From Paulinella micropora (taxonomy: Eukaryota; Cercozoa; Imbricatea; Euglyphida), in contig BJOX01000131.1 of assembly GCA_009731375.1 (NCBI GenBank), positions 263,275-327,274 on the forward strand: a DNA stretch of 64,000 nt, read 5' to 3'. The notes beneath the pieces are model-generated. The model worked only from the letters and a program-made list of their open reading frames with translations. It had not been told where the DNA came from and did not search any database. Each line of letters starts with the position of its first letter. The first letter of the stretch is position 1. Below, piece after piece: positions 19,324 to 29,712 of this stretch. The translations under genes were made by a program, and so were the position numbers.

Positions 19324-21168
19324 CTAGAGAAGGAGGGAGAAAACAGAACAACATGCATTGCACGATACACCGTTGTGCAGGTCCCAACCAAGGGTACCAG
19401 TGAGTCTAAGAGCCCACAGCAGGCCACAGACCAACTCAAAGGTAGTACAATACCAGTACACCCATCACGACAACAAACAGTGCATGCTGCTAATAGGCAG
19501 GCGAGTAAAGCGCTGGCAAAGAGAAAGCAGGCGGGCCTGTCGCAGCCACAGCCGAAGAAAGTAAGATTAGAACCGGCAGTCAATCTTATCAACTTGCCGA
19601 GACAGACAATAGACAAGGAGGATGGAGGACATCAACCTCTCCTCACGGTCTCAAACAGAGAAAGCAAGGACAATCATCCTTCGCCTGTGAACAATACCCA
19701 AAAAGACATTACAAAAACGGCGGAAAGGGAGGAGGAGGCGAACCTCGAGAAAAGGATACAGATTTTAGAACACAAGCTCCTTGTATTGGCCTTAAAAAGT
19801 CACCGGCCAGACGCTTTATGCTATACGAACCTTTTTTGTGAAACATTAAATACCTTTATAAACGTTGGTAATGATACTATGGCGAATATTAATATTGTCG
19901 GCCGGAAATTTACTACGAAACACCATGCGTGGTTAGAAACTAATATGAAAAAATCATCTGGCACCTTGAAAGGAGTTAGTAGTCGGACGGATATAACGGG
20001 CATCATCACTTTAAATTTTAAATTGAAATCCGGACGAGTATATCGAGTGGACTTGTACGTTGTCCCCGAATACCACGGATCTGTTCTTTTGTCGTACGAC
20101 CAACTGGCGACAATGAACGTAGTGATTGATTGCGCCGCCAAAAGAGTCATATACGGCGTAGAGCCAGGAGAAGAATATACTGTCGACTCTCTCCATGCTA
20201 TTGACTCATACGAGGCCCTACACCTAGGGGTAGCATCGGAAGGGAAACAGGTGGCCATTACACACGCATATGAGGCATATATGCCAACGGACGCGGTGTC
20301 TAAAGATGGTTCAAACCTGTCAGACAAGAGAGAGGCGGAGGTCTATACGGCTACAGTCTCTACACAATGGGATAAAAAGTCGATAGACGATCTCATTGAA
20401 AAGAGGAAAGAGGAGATTATATGCATGGGAAAAAGGTGCCCATCGTTGGCGAGATTTGAAGAAGGAGCAGGGGCCGATGTATATATTACCAACGGGTATT
20501 GCTTTCACGTAAAGGTGGAAGAGAAGGACAGACAGGAGTTTATACCGAGGAGAAGGGGACGACTCCCTGATATCCCGGCAGAAGATATTAAAAGCTTTAT
20601 TACCGAATTCTGGGGTGACGAGCCTACGTGGCCGCGCTCACTGACAGAAGTGAAAAAGTGCCTGCGCACTCTTTTTGAAAATAATAAACCATATACGGTC
20701 ATACTCCCGTACAATGAGAAGGCGATATGGGCGCAGGAGATACGGGACCGGCTTATTGATCATCCGATACCGGTGCCCTCACGGAAGCAACACTTAGTGG
20801 TGGCTTGTCGTCTCGGGACTCGTGAGCAGAGCATTGCATACAAGCGGAAGCTCAGAGACCAGGACAAGTTGAAATTGATTCCTCAAGCGTTCACATGCTT
20901 CGATGGTTTCTACACCCGAAAAGCTCCGTTGCAATATGCGAGATTAATAGATATGTTGGTAGGTCTGGCGGAGGACGACGAACCAGACACTGCCACATAT
21001 GAAAAAACGGGAATGGACGATATATCAGAAGAAGAGTTGGGCTTGGAGGAGGACAGAGCACCCCTCAAGCATCACAAGAGAATGTCAGAGGAGGAGTTTA
21101 AGGCGGCGATAGACGAGAAATTGGCAGGAGGAGCAGGTACGGAGAAGGAGAAAGAGGTTTTGAAGTAG
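19324..21168 (+). CDS. pro: gypsy protease region, in frame with gag after a single TGA
   Basis: No ATG is needed: the frame is open from the codon after the gag stop (CTA at 19324) to TAG at 21166-21168. The retropepsin-like domain has a variant active-site motif, NDTMANINIV near residue 180 (usual form DTGA), and the flap-distal hallmark LLSYDQLATMNVVIDC (compare ILGxDWLxxxxxxIDC). The N-terminal 150 residues are basic and Gln-rich, the C-terminal part is acidic. The ATG at 19353-19355 is out of frame, so expression by stop-codon readthrough is the simplest reading. The Met substitution in the active site is unusual. Confidence 0.8.
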   Translation, partial: LEKEGENRTTCIARYTVVQVPTKGTSESKSPQQATDQLKGSTIPVHPSRQQTVHAANRQASKALAKRKQAGLSQPQPKKVRLEPAVNLINLPRQTIDKEDGGHQPLLTVSNRESKDNHPSPVNNTQKDITKTAEREEEANLEKRIQILEHKLLVLALKSHRPDALCYTNLFCETLNTFINVGNDTMANINIVGRKFTTKHHAWLETNMKKSSGTLKGVSSRTDITGIITLNFKLKSGRVYRVDLYVVPEYHGSVLLSYDQLATMNVVIDCAAKRVIYGVEPGEEYTVDSLHAIDSYEALHLGVASEGKQVAITHAYEAYMPTDAVSKDGSNLSDKREAEVYTATVSTQWDKKSIDDLIEKRKEEIICMGKRCPSLARFEEGAGADVYITNGYCFHVKVEEKDRQEFIPRRRGRLPDIPAEDIKSFITEFWGDEPTWPRSLTEVKKCLRTLFENNKPYTVILPYNEKAIWAQEIRDRLIDHPIPVPSRKQHLVVACRLGTREQSIAYKRKLRDQDKLKLIPQAFTCFDGFYTRKAPLQYARLIDMLVGLAEDDEPDTATYEKTGMDDISEEELGLEEDRAPLKHHKRMSEEEFKAAIDEKLAGGAGTEKEKEVLK

Positions 21169-24100
21169 AGATTGAAGGCGAACAAAATGATTTTTGACCC
21201 CCCTCAAGCGGGAGGTGTCAAGCCGGAAGACTTCACCGCGGTTATTTGTAAAATACCAGGTGCTGAGCCTACCCCGGCGCCACGATGGGCAAATCTGAGT
21301 ATGCATGAAGCAAAGATCGCAGAAGAACAAGCACGGCAGTTACTCGATGAGGATTTCATTGAGAGATCGACATCTCCAATAGTTTCCCAACCGAGACTGG
21401 TGCCTAAACCGGGAGGAGAATGGCGCTTAACGGTTAACTATGCCCGCGTCAATAAAATTTTAGAGGAGGAACGAAATCCATTACCTACTCTTGAAGAAGG
21501 AATGCGAGTATTGCGGAACGCCAAGCTATACTCAGTCATTGATCTGAAGAATGGCTTCTGGCAAATTCCACTGGATGAAAAGTCCAGATGGCTGACTGCA
21601 TTTGTAGTAGGAATGGAGATATATCAGTGGAAAGTACTTCCGATGGGACTCAAACAGGCCCCGGGACTCTTTCAGAAAGCGATGCAAAGCATGCTGAGTA
21701 GCAAATATGATGACCAGACAGAGGGAGGTTTCATGAGGAGAAGAGGACAGAAGGCGGGAGAGTACGCATTTTGTTACATCGATGACATTATCGTGTACTC
21801 CAATACGATGGAAGAGCACATCGACCATCTAACAGACATTTTCAGGCGTATCAAACTATTTGGCCTGAAATGTAATTTGAAGAAATGTCAACTCGCAAAG
21901 ACAAGCGTGACATATTTGGGGTACGAAATCTCTTACAATAGAGTCTCGATATCCAAAGAGAAGAGGGAGGAGATCATGAGCCGGCAGAGGCCGAAGAATC
22001 GCACAGAGCTGCACTCATTTCTTGCGATGGCGCAATATTACAGCCAGTTCATACCCAATTGGGGTGCAACTCGGGCTAAGTTGGAGAGAATGATCGACTT
22101 CGGTGATTTTGAGAAGTGGGATGATGAAGCCTTAAAAGCGTACAACACGCTCAAAGATCTCATCTACAAAGATCCGAAGGATGGCGGACTCGTGCTGATG
22201 ATGCCCGACTTTTCGAAGCAATTCGTAGTCGACACAGACGCATCAAAGTTCGCGATCGGCGCAGTCTTACAACAGGAAGATGAGGAGAAAAAGTTGCGCC
22301 CGATCATGTTTATAAGTAGAAAGTTGTGCTCGGCGGAGCGAAACTATTGTACGAGACAGAGAGAGGCACTGGCGGTGGTCTGGGCCCTCAAAAGGTTGAG
22401 AGAGTATTTATGGGGTGGACCTCAGTTTATAGTAAGGACTGATCACCAGAATTTACTATGGCTGATGAATCATGAACAGACTGGCAGTCTAGCGAGATGG
22501 CATGCATTCTTGTCATGTTTCAATTTTACAATGGTCCATCTACCCGGCAAGCGAAATGTTGTCGCTGACAGCCTCTCCAGGCTAGAGTTTCACTCAGAAG
22601 TGGCAGCTCTCGTATCATCAGCAGAAATGGAGGATCTATCCCCAGACTGCACATACGAAGTGCATCATATCGAGTCGATGCAGATGGCGAGAGGGGTCCG
22701 ATATAACCGATCGGGTCTACGTCATAGCCCGCAAGGTCCGGATCATGGGATATGTTGTACAGCACATGTCCTCGAGGATGCTGAGTGGTCCTATGAAGCA
22801 TATGAGAATATGAAGGCGGAGATAAAACAAGAAGAGATTAAGCAAGAAGCATATGCGGAACCCCCGCAGGAGAACAAGGAGGAGTTAGACGAAAACCCTG
22901 AGAGGATAGGAGTGCAGCTAGAGGATGGGACTATCCACATAGCCTCACCCACTGCATGGAGACAGCAACAGGCTCTCGATCTGGAGTTCAAAGAGCTAAT
23001 ACAACTATACAAGAACCCGAACGAGCTGAAAATGACGAAGGAGATTAAGGAGCAACAGAAGGAGATGGGGTGGAGAGACGGTCTCTTGTGGTACAAAGGC
23101 CAACACGGGCGCTATGCATCACAACCAGACAAATGGACTCTCTGGGTTCCTGAGAAACTCAGACACATCATTTTTGTCGCTGCTCATAACTGCCCACTAC
23201 TGGCGCACCCGGGCCGACAAAGAACGCATATGTTCATTTCGAGACGATTCTGGTGGAAGAAGATGAAGGAGAATATTGATGAACAGGTCAATGCATGCAT
23301 CCCATGCAAGACATCCAAAACACCATTGAAGGCGAATTTTGGCCTGATCGGGACTTTTCCTTTACACTTAGGAATGTTCGAGTTCTTACACACTGATCAT
23401 GTAGGACCTTTCCCGGTCACGACGGAAGGTTACAGATACCTTCTAACGGCCATAGACAGAGCCACCAACTATGTATGGGTGGTCCCAGTCAAAGACGTTA
23501 CGGGCGAAACAACAGCCAAGGCGTTCATTGACAGGATCATCTCACAGATTGGGGTGCAGAGAAAAATATGCTCAGATCGAGGCTCTGACTTTAATAATGA
23601 AGTCATCGACAAGCTATCTGCATATTACGGCATGAAATGGCAATATGTCACCGCCTATAACCCCAGAGCGAACGGCAAGATAGAGCGGGTGCATAGACCC
23701 CTCAAAGCCGCGCTGAAGATGTATTGTATGAAGAAGAAGAACCAAAAGGCATGGGTGGAGGCAGCATCCTCGTTTGCATTTGCTATGAATTGCCTACCCT
23801 CTACAGCGTTAGGTGGTTCAAAAGGTTCCGTCTCGCCATACCAATTGGTATATGGGCGTGAGCCCGCCATCCCAGCCTCACTGCTGCACCCAAAAGATTC
23901 ATGGGCAGATCAGGATGAGCTGTTTGGGGTGAGACTTCGGGCGAAGATGGAGGCGGAGCAAATAGTACAGGCGCATAGGGAGGCGGAGCGCAGGAAGACT
24001 GATGCTGAAGGTGTCAGGCAGGCACACCTGGATCAAGTCAGATTTCAGGTCGGGGATATTGTACTACTGTATCATCCTCAGGTTCCTCAGGGAGTCAGCT

Positions 24101-25110
24101 CGAAGCTGTTCATCCACTGGAAAGGACCATACCAGATCATGGAACAGATGGGGCCTTTGAATTATAAAATCAGGGGCAGAGGAAAAGTTCAAATAGTCAA
24201 TGTACGAAGGCTGATTAAGTATGATCCCTTCCTACTTGAAGATGAGTCCGTTGATCAAGCACTCAAACGGATGGAGGCTGACTTTAAAGAGGTCCCACCA
24301 ATCCGTCAGGAGGATATCTCGGAACGGGATGCCTACAGGGCACCAATTGCGGAGAAGGAGGAGGCTGAGCTGGAGAACAAGCGGGCCACCGACCGCAAAA
24401 GTGCGGCGGGGACTCAGACCCGCAAAAGGGTGGAGTCGAACGTGCCGGAAGGAAAGTTCACGGAGGCGCAAATAAGGAGAGCGCAAAATGACCTTATCTA
24501 CGACCGACCGAGAAAGGCGATAAGGACGGCACGTTCGCAAGGAGTCCATCAAGAGGGGAGCGATGACGGAGATCAAGACCCTCGCGCGGGCAATGACACT
24601 CTCGTTCACCCCAGTTGGAAAGAAGGAGATGCGATTGGACATATTTCATGGGCCAAAGACGCTTTTTACTTGGTGAGGCCTGCGGCTCAACACGTAGCCG
24701 ATGACACGCTCTCAGATTTATATCTCATGAGAGTCATGGCAGTACCTCACAAACGCCATACGCGATCAAATCAAATTTCGACTGCGGCACAAATAATACA
24801 ACCAGTCTTACATTTCTGGAGGATTCTGGATCCAGTGGAAGATCCTAAAGTAAGACAATACCTTCCAGTATATAAAGACGCCAAGAAACTTGAGACATGG
24901 GATGATACCATATCTCCCACAGATAAAGATCATACCGCGTGGACCATACAAGCACTACCACGAGGGGTGCTGAACATTCCTTTTGACTTGGCACAAGGCG
25001 CAATCCCTCACAAAATTTGGGACGTCCTCGAACAGTCTAACTTAGACTTAACTTTGGTTGGAGGTCCTCCACCAGGTAAAGGAGTCCGCGCGCGTAAACG
25101 GCGTCTATAG
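21169..25110 (+). CDS. pol: gypsy Pol: reverse transcriptase, RNase H, integrase (about 1313 codons), in frame after a single TAG
   Basis: Counting from 21172: the RT palm has LVPKPGGEWRLTVNYARVN near 75 and the catalytic FCYIDDIIVYS near 200. RNase H has DTDAS near 353, REALAVVWALKR near 400 and RTDHQNLLWLM near 423. Integrase has an HHCC-type zinc region (HNCPLLAHPGR ... CIPCK) near 670-710, then a DD35E core: Asp in HTDHVGPF (about 741), Asp in SDRGSDF (about 801) and Glu in GKIERVH (about 837). A GPY/F module (WKGPYQIMEQMGPLNYKI) is near 985. A C-terminal extension of about 300 residues resembles nothing I recognise. Stop TAG 25108 is followed at once by TAA. The first ATG (21187) lies just after the TAG, so re-initiation cannot be excluded. 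Confidence 0.93.
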   Translation, partial: RLKANKMIFDPPQAGGVKPEDFTAVICKIPGAEPTPAPRWANLSMHEAKIAEEQARQLLDEDFIERSTSPIVSQPRLVPKPGGEWRLTVNYARVNKILEEERNPLPTLEEGMRVLRNAKLYSVIDLKNGFWQIPLDEKSRWLTAFVVGMEIYQWKVLPMGLKQAPGLFQKAMQSMLSSKYDDQTEGGFMRRRGQKAGEYAFCYIDDIIVYSNTMEEHIDHLTDIFRRIKLFGLKCNLKKCQLAKTSVTYLGYEISYNRVSISKEKREEIMSRQRPKNRTELHSFLAMAQYYSQFIPNWGATRAKLERMIDFGDFEKWDDEALKAYNTLKDLIYKDPKDGGLVLMMPDFSKQFVVDTDASKFAIGAVLQQEDEEKKLRPIMFISRKLCSAERNYCTRQREALAVVWALKRLREYLWGGPQFIVRTDHQNLLWLMNHEQTGSLARWHAFLSCFNFTMVHLPGKRNVVADSLSRLEFHSEVAALVSSAEMEDLSPDCTYEVHHIESMQMARGVRYNRSGLRHSPQGPDHGICCTAHVLEDAEWSYEAYENMKAEIKQEEIKQEAYAEPPQENKEELDENPERIGVQLEDGTIHIASPTAWRQQQALDLEFKELIQLYKNPNELKMTKEIKEQQKEMGWRDGLLWYKGQHGRYASQPDKWTLWVPEKLRHIIFVAAHNCPLLAHPGRQRTHMFISRRFWWKKMKENIDEQVNACIPCKTSKTPLKANFGLIGTFPLHLGMFEFLHTDHVGPFPVTTEGYRYLLTAIDRATNYVWVVPVKDVTGETTAKAFIDRIISQIGVQRKICSDRGSDFNNEVIDKLSAYYGMKWQYVTAYNPRANGKIERVHRPLKAALKMYCMKKKNQKAWVEAASSFAFAMNCLPSTALGGSKGSVSPYQLVYGREPAIPASLLHPKDSWADQDELFGVRLRAKMEAEQIVQAHREAERRKTDAEGVRQAHLDQVRFQVGDIVLLYHPQVPQGVSSKLFIHWKGPYQIMEQMGPLNYKIRGRGKVQIVNVRRLIKYDPFLLEDESVDQALKRMEADFKEVPPIRQEDISERDAYRAPIAEKEEAELENKRATDRKSAAGTQTRKRVESNVPEGKFTEAQIRRAQNDLIYDRPRKAIRTARSQGVHQEGSDDGDQDPRAGNDTLVHPSWKEGDAIGHISWAKDAFYLVRPAAQHVADDTLSDLYLMRVMAVPHKRHTRSNQISTAAQIIQPVLHFWRILDPVEDPKVRQYLPVYKDAKKLETWDDTISPTDKDHTAWTIQALPRGVLNIPFDLAQGAIPHKIWDVLEQSNLDLTLVGGPPPGKGVRARKRRL

Positions 25111-25920
25111 TAAGTATTTTTTTTCTCTAGAAGTATTGTGGACCTGATCGATTGCGAACATAGCATTGATCCAATATCGTCCCGACAACCTTACTTAGAT
25201 ATTAAAGCTACTACAGCATTCATTCTTCTAGAGATTAACAAGACACAGCTGACAAAAAATAGGCATTCTATTCTCTTGCTTCGGCAGAGACAGACGAGAC
25301 GGCCACGAAACAGCACCGTTACGGGATCGCTATTTGAGTGAGCGATGGTGTTTCCTGGATACGACCCGCATTAGTACCAGAATGATGATCTCATTAAAGA
25401 CTCTACAGTCTAATCAAGAACTGATATATTTTAATAACATGAACTGCTACACCGGATTCCATCGATCTCTACTTGTATCGGCATATCGCAAGGTTAGGGC
25501 GCACTCAACCCAACTTCGGATATAGTCGTCAGACTTGATCACCTGACACTATATTAAATGATACCGATTTATACAAGGGTATGTCTTCACAAAAAGTAAA
25601 TGTATTTATGGAAACCGACGACCGGTTATTACATATATATGGAAATGGCGACATTACATTATTACTCAACCATAAAACATTATACTTGGACATACTGCAC
25701 AAATATCTTATCGACAGAAGAAAGAGGAAGATTTTAATATAGATACTGAATGTGCTAGAGTATATATACGATTGCTACCGGGGCAAGTATCATTGTTGTT
25801 TTGTAACGGCTAATTCGTGGGTTGATGTATCTTCATACATAACTCCAAACGAATCTTAGTCAGAAAAGAAATCAGTTCAAAGCGTATTATGTCGGAAACG
25901 AAGTTCCGCCATAAAAAACT
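25111..25920 (+). other. gypsy 3' untranslated region
   Basis: About 810 bp between pol and the polypurine tract, AT-rich, no sizeable reading frame with recognisable content. Confidence 0.6.
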
Positions 25921-25929
25921 GGGAGGGGG
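25921..25929 (+). promoter_or_regulatory. polypurine tract of the gypsy element
   Basis: GGGAGGGGG, three bases before the TGTGG of the LTR; repeated at 27031-27039 as part of the gap-flanking duplication. It would prime plus-strand synthesis. Confidence 0.85.
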
Positions 25930-25932
25930 TAC

Positions 25933-26018
25933 TGTGGACATCACCCCCCGAATTATCAGGTAAAAAACTTATTTATAGATTTCGTCTGGCCGGACACGTC
26001 TGAAATGCCAATTTGATC
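25933..26018 (+). repeat. truncated LTR start before the gap (probable assembly duplicate)
   Basis: 25847-26018 is identical over 172 bp to 26957-27128; the LTR start here is cut by 938 N. Confidence 0.8.
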
Positions 26019-26956
26019 NNNNNNNNNNNNNNNNNNNNNNNNNNNNNNNNNNNNNNNNNNNNNNNNNNNNNNNNNNNNNNNNNNNNNNNNNNNNNNNNNN
26101 NNNNNNNNNNNNNNNNNNNNNNNNNNNNNNNNNNNNNNNNNNNNNNNNNNNNNNNNNNNNNNNNNNNNNNNNNNNNNNNNNNNNNNNNNNNNNNNNNNNN
26201 NNNNNNNNNNNNNNNNNNNNNNNNNNNNNNNNNNNNNNNNNNNNNNNNNNNNNNNNNNNNNNNNNNNNNNNNNNNNNNNNNNNNNNNNNNNNNNNNNNNN
26301 NNNNNNNNNNNNNNNNNNNNNNNNNNNNNNNNNNNNNNNNNNNNNNNNNNNNNNNNNNNNNNNNNNNNNNNNNNNNNNNNNNNNNNNNNNNNNNNNNNNN
26401 NNNNNNNNNNNNNNNNNNNNNNNNNNNNNNNNNNNNNNNNNNNNNNNNNNNNNNNNNNNNNNNNNNNNNNNNNNNNNNNNNNNNNNNNNNNNNNNNNNNN
26501 NNNNNNNNNNNNNNNNNNNNNNNNNNNNNNNNNNNNNNNNNNNNNNNNNNNNNNNNNNNNNNNNNNNNNNNNNNNNNNNNNNNNNNNNNNNNNNNNNNNN
26601 NNNNNNNNNNNNNNNNNNNNNNNNNNNNNNNNNNNNNNNNNNNNNNNNNNNNNNNNNNNNNNNNNNNNNNNNNNNNNNNNNNNNNNNNNNNNNNNNNNNN
26701 NNNNNNNNNNNNNNNNNNNNNNNNNNNNNNNNNNNNNNNNNNNNNNNNNNNNNNNNNNNNNNNNNNNNNNNNNNNNNNNNNNNNNNNNNNNNNNNNNNNN
26801 NNNNNNNNNNNNNNNNNNNNNNNNNNNNNNNNNNNNNNNNNNNNNNNNNNNNNNNNNNNNNNNNNNNNNNNNNNNNNNNNNNNNNNNNNNNNNNNNNNNN
26901 NNNNNNNNNNNNNNNNNNNNNNNNNNNNNNNNNNNNNNNNNNNNNNNNNNNNNNNN
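26019..26956. other. 938-N assembly gap
   Basis: Flanked by exactly duplicated 172-bp sequences, so it probably holds no missing DNA. Confidence 0.8.
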
Positions 26957-27042
26957 AAACGAATCTTAGTCAGAAAAGAAATCAGTTCAAAGCGTATTAT
27001 GTCGGAAACGAAGTTCCGCCATAAAAAACTGGGAGGGGGTAC

Positions 27043-27260
27043 TGTGGACATCACCCCCCGAATTATCAGGTAAAAAACTTATTTATAGATTTCGTCTGGC
27101 CGGACACGTCTGAAATGCCAATTTGATCCTGGTCTTTTGGCGGCTTTTTGTCTTTGCGTCACTGAGCTAATATAACGAGACATCATTCTCTTTTTTGAGG
27201 ACTGTGTTTGGTTATATTACCGACTTACTCTTCCATTGAGCTATCGTTGGGGATAGTACA
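27043..27260 (+). repeat. 3' LTR of the gypsy element
   Basis: 218 bp, TGTGG...GTACA, followed by TAAT. It differs from the 5' LTR at about ten positions. Confidence 0.93.
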
Positions 27261-27436
27261 TAATCTATGATCGCTACTACACTCTCGATGCAGACTACAA
27301 CTTTAATAAGAAAAGGCGCCAACAAGGTGCGCCACGTAACTTGACTGGCAGGATCATAAGTAACGGCTCTAACGACACCGTTACCAGGCTCCGATACGGC
27401 CGGTCCGTAACTATTAATTAATTATTAGTTCCAACA
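27261..27436 (-). mobile_element. Ty1/copia LTR, inner fragment
   Basis: Continues the LTR begun at 15797. It contains TAAGTAACGGCTCTAACGAC and AAAAGGCGCCAA, both with close counterparts in the split LTR at 37801/54677. On the minus strand a purine-rich tract (CAGGGGGCCCGGGAG) directly precedes it, so it is a 3' LTR of a minus-strand element. Confidence 0.72.
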
Positions 27437-28639
27437 CTCCCGGGCCCCCTGGAACAAGGTAAATTAATATTAAGTTACTGAAGTTCCTAATTAGGTTACG
27501 TGAAGTCTCTATTACTATTTTGTGAAACGTTAGAAAACACAAACCGTGCTCAAAACATATCCTCTTACACTCACTCTCTCCGAGAAGTAAGTAATGTTGG
27601 GGTTGGCTACCCTCCTATCCACAGCGAGTACGCATCGATTAGATTACTAAGTTACGTACAAGGCAGCGTGCATGTGGTATATTCGGGCCTACCCAACGAG
27701 AAGAAAATTAACATTCTACTCTCCCTATCTCGCAGATGAGTACGAGAAATGTGTGAAAACTACATACATATATAATATACAAGACTCCAATACATAGATA
27801 TGATGATGACCGTCAAAGGAGCAACGACATAAATATGTAATAAAGATATGATAATATATATGTTTATATATAATAATGTTATTGATAGATTCACACATAT
27901 GACCATAACATAAAACTTTTGAACTAAAATTTGGAAGCGCTTCCCTGCCGTAGGGGGTATAATAAGAAAACAAAAATAATATAATATATGAGGACAAAGA
28001 CACTATATCTGTAATTATCGGCGGGTTTGCTACATCTGTCTAGCTGCCGGATCGTGTTACTTCACATTCCGGATGCATGTAGCACGTTCACCGACCAGAA
28101 AGCAGACTCCAGGTTGGCCTGTTATAGATTTTTGTGTATATAGTGTGATTTATAAAAGTAATACTAACTGGAGGTAGTGCGTGTTCCGGAGCTATCGCCA
28201 GCACCGGAACACGCACGTACTTAGTAATTATCGTGACTAAATCTATCGAGGATGGTCGTCGTCGCCGAACGCCGTCGGGCCGCCTCCATCCGTCGTCCGT
28301 CCATCTACGCGGGCGCTTCTTTCCCTCCCCCTCGATCTAACTAGATTACGAAGTTAAATGGGTGATACGACTTCTGGGGAGGGGAAGGAGGGAGAACAGG
28401 TGAAAGTCCAGGCACCTCCGGCCTCTCCTCCTTTAAGGAGGTATGGTACCTCTGGAAACGCGTTATCTGTCACGCTTGCGCATAAGTCACCTATATCACT
28501 CCCCTCAATGTACAGTATGCGAGAATTACAATATGCAAAAATTAATACGATCTGCTTCCGAGGATATAACTATAAATGATCATAGCGTGAATGGTTATGA
28601 GGGAAATACCCGGTACTTACAACGCGATTTTACCACCGA
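27437..28639. other. spacer between copia LTR and copia pol remnant
   Basis: No clear gene. A short plus-strand frame at 28358-28579 (starting MGDTTSGEGKEGEQ) is open for 73 codons but has no recognised relatives. A perfect 13-bp hairpin lies at 28177-28216 (stem GTGCGTGTTCCGG, 14-nt loop). Confidence 0.5.
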
Positions 28640-29712
28640 ACTTCGCGAGAAATTCTTTCTCCAACTTCACCGAGATTTGGTCAGCCAGATAATTGAATCT
28701 TTCGTACGTGAAATTTATTTTGGTAAATAAATCCGCGATGTTTTCCTCCGTCGGTACCCGGAACAACTGGACAACTCCCTTCTTGACCAACTTCTCGAGT
28801 AGGTGGTACCGTACGTCGATATGTTTGGTCCTTGATTCGCCTAACCCCCTCTCTGAGAGGATGATAGTCCCCTAATTGTCCTCGAATAGAGGGGTAAGTC
28901 CTTTTATGGGCAAACCGATATCACGGAGGGACTGTCTTAGTGCAAGTAGCTCCCTTACGGCTTCATTGGCTGATACTGTCTCCGATTCAAGGGTGGACTG
29001 TGCGAACGGTTTGGAGCTTCGAGAACCAAGCTACTGGTGCCCCGTTGATGAGCAAGATATACCCGGAACGAGATTTCCTCGTAACTTTCTCTCCAGCGAA
29101 ATCAGAGTCGACGTACCCCACAAGGGGATGCTCGTCTATCAGCTTTTCAAGGTTAGCTATAACGGGGACACTAAAGGCATTGATTTCCGTGTCCTCGCAT
29201 TGGTAAAGCCCTAACGCCTTTTCGGCGGCGGATGATCCCTCTGCCGGTCTCCAGGACTTGGGGAGCTTAGGGACAAGAAAACCTTCGGTCAACATCTTGA
29301 CCAACCTCCTATCACCCCGTTTGAAATATAGGGCTCTGGGGGTCAGCAACCATAAGAACATACGATGAACCATGGCAGAAGATATTTCTGGAGATGGGAC
29401 TTGTTGTTTCGCTGCTATACTTAAAGGACAGATCAAGAGAGGGCGAGTGTGAACAGCAAGAAAGATAAGCATGCCGATTAAACACCTAAGATCGTACTTG
29501 AGCAGCCGGTGTCCTACTTTCAAGGGGACAGGGTTCTCTGAAGTGAAGGGAGTTTTGGCAGGCACCTCCTTCATATAATCTAACTCATCTAGGATGAGAA
29601 GCTCATACTTCCGTTGATGCGATAAAATCCTTCTTCCAAATTGGACTATCTGGATATTTTTGAACTCCGTAGCTTTCCCTAAGTTCTTACACCTAAATCC
29701 ATGCTTCTTCAT
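28640..29712 (-). pseudogene. Ty1/copia pol remnant: end of RT and RNase H
   Basis: Minus strand. The connection region after the RT reads CLIGMLIFLAVHTRPLL; RNase H follows with LVGYVDSDFAGEKVTRKSRS and GYILLINGAPVAWFSK. After a frame change near 28990 the C-terminal part continues with LRQSLRDIGLP, EDN, RTKHIDVRYHLLE and VPTEENIADLFTK, all copia hallmarks. An in-frame TAG follows EDN, where copia proteins usually have Gln. Gag, protease and integrase are not present, so it is dead. Its 3' LTR is the one split by the gypsy element. Confidence 0.9.

Larger units (their letters stand above)
15857..27260 (+). mobile_element. Ty3/gypsy LTR retrotransposon, nested in a copia LTR
   Basis: 217-218-bp LTRs (TGTGG...GTACA) at 15857-16073 and 27043-27260, about 95% identical by eye. 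The 4-bp target duplication TAAT lies at 15853-15856 and 27261-27264. A polypurine tract (GGGAGGGGG) precedes the 3' LTR. Gag, protease and pol are in one frame. About 1.1 kb of the apparent length is a duplicated segment plus N gap, so the real element is probably near 10.3 kb. LTR divergence says it is not very young, yet all three reading frames are open. Confidence 0.95.

Noticed and set aside
19321-21168. Variant genetic code (TGA and TAG as sense codons)
   Set aside because: The PARP gene and the transposon coiled-coil gene end at TGA exactly where their proteins should end, and the transposase frame is cut by TAG; readthrough in the gypsy element is simpler.
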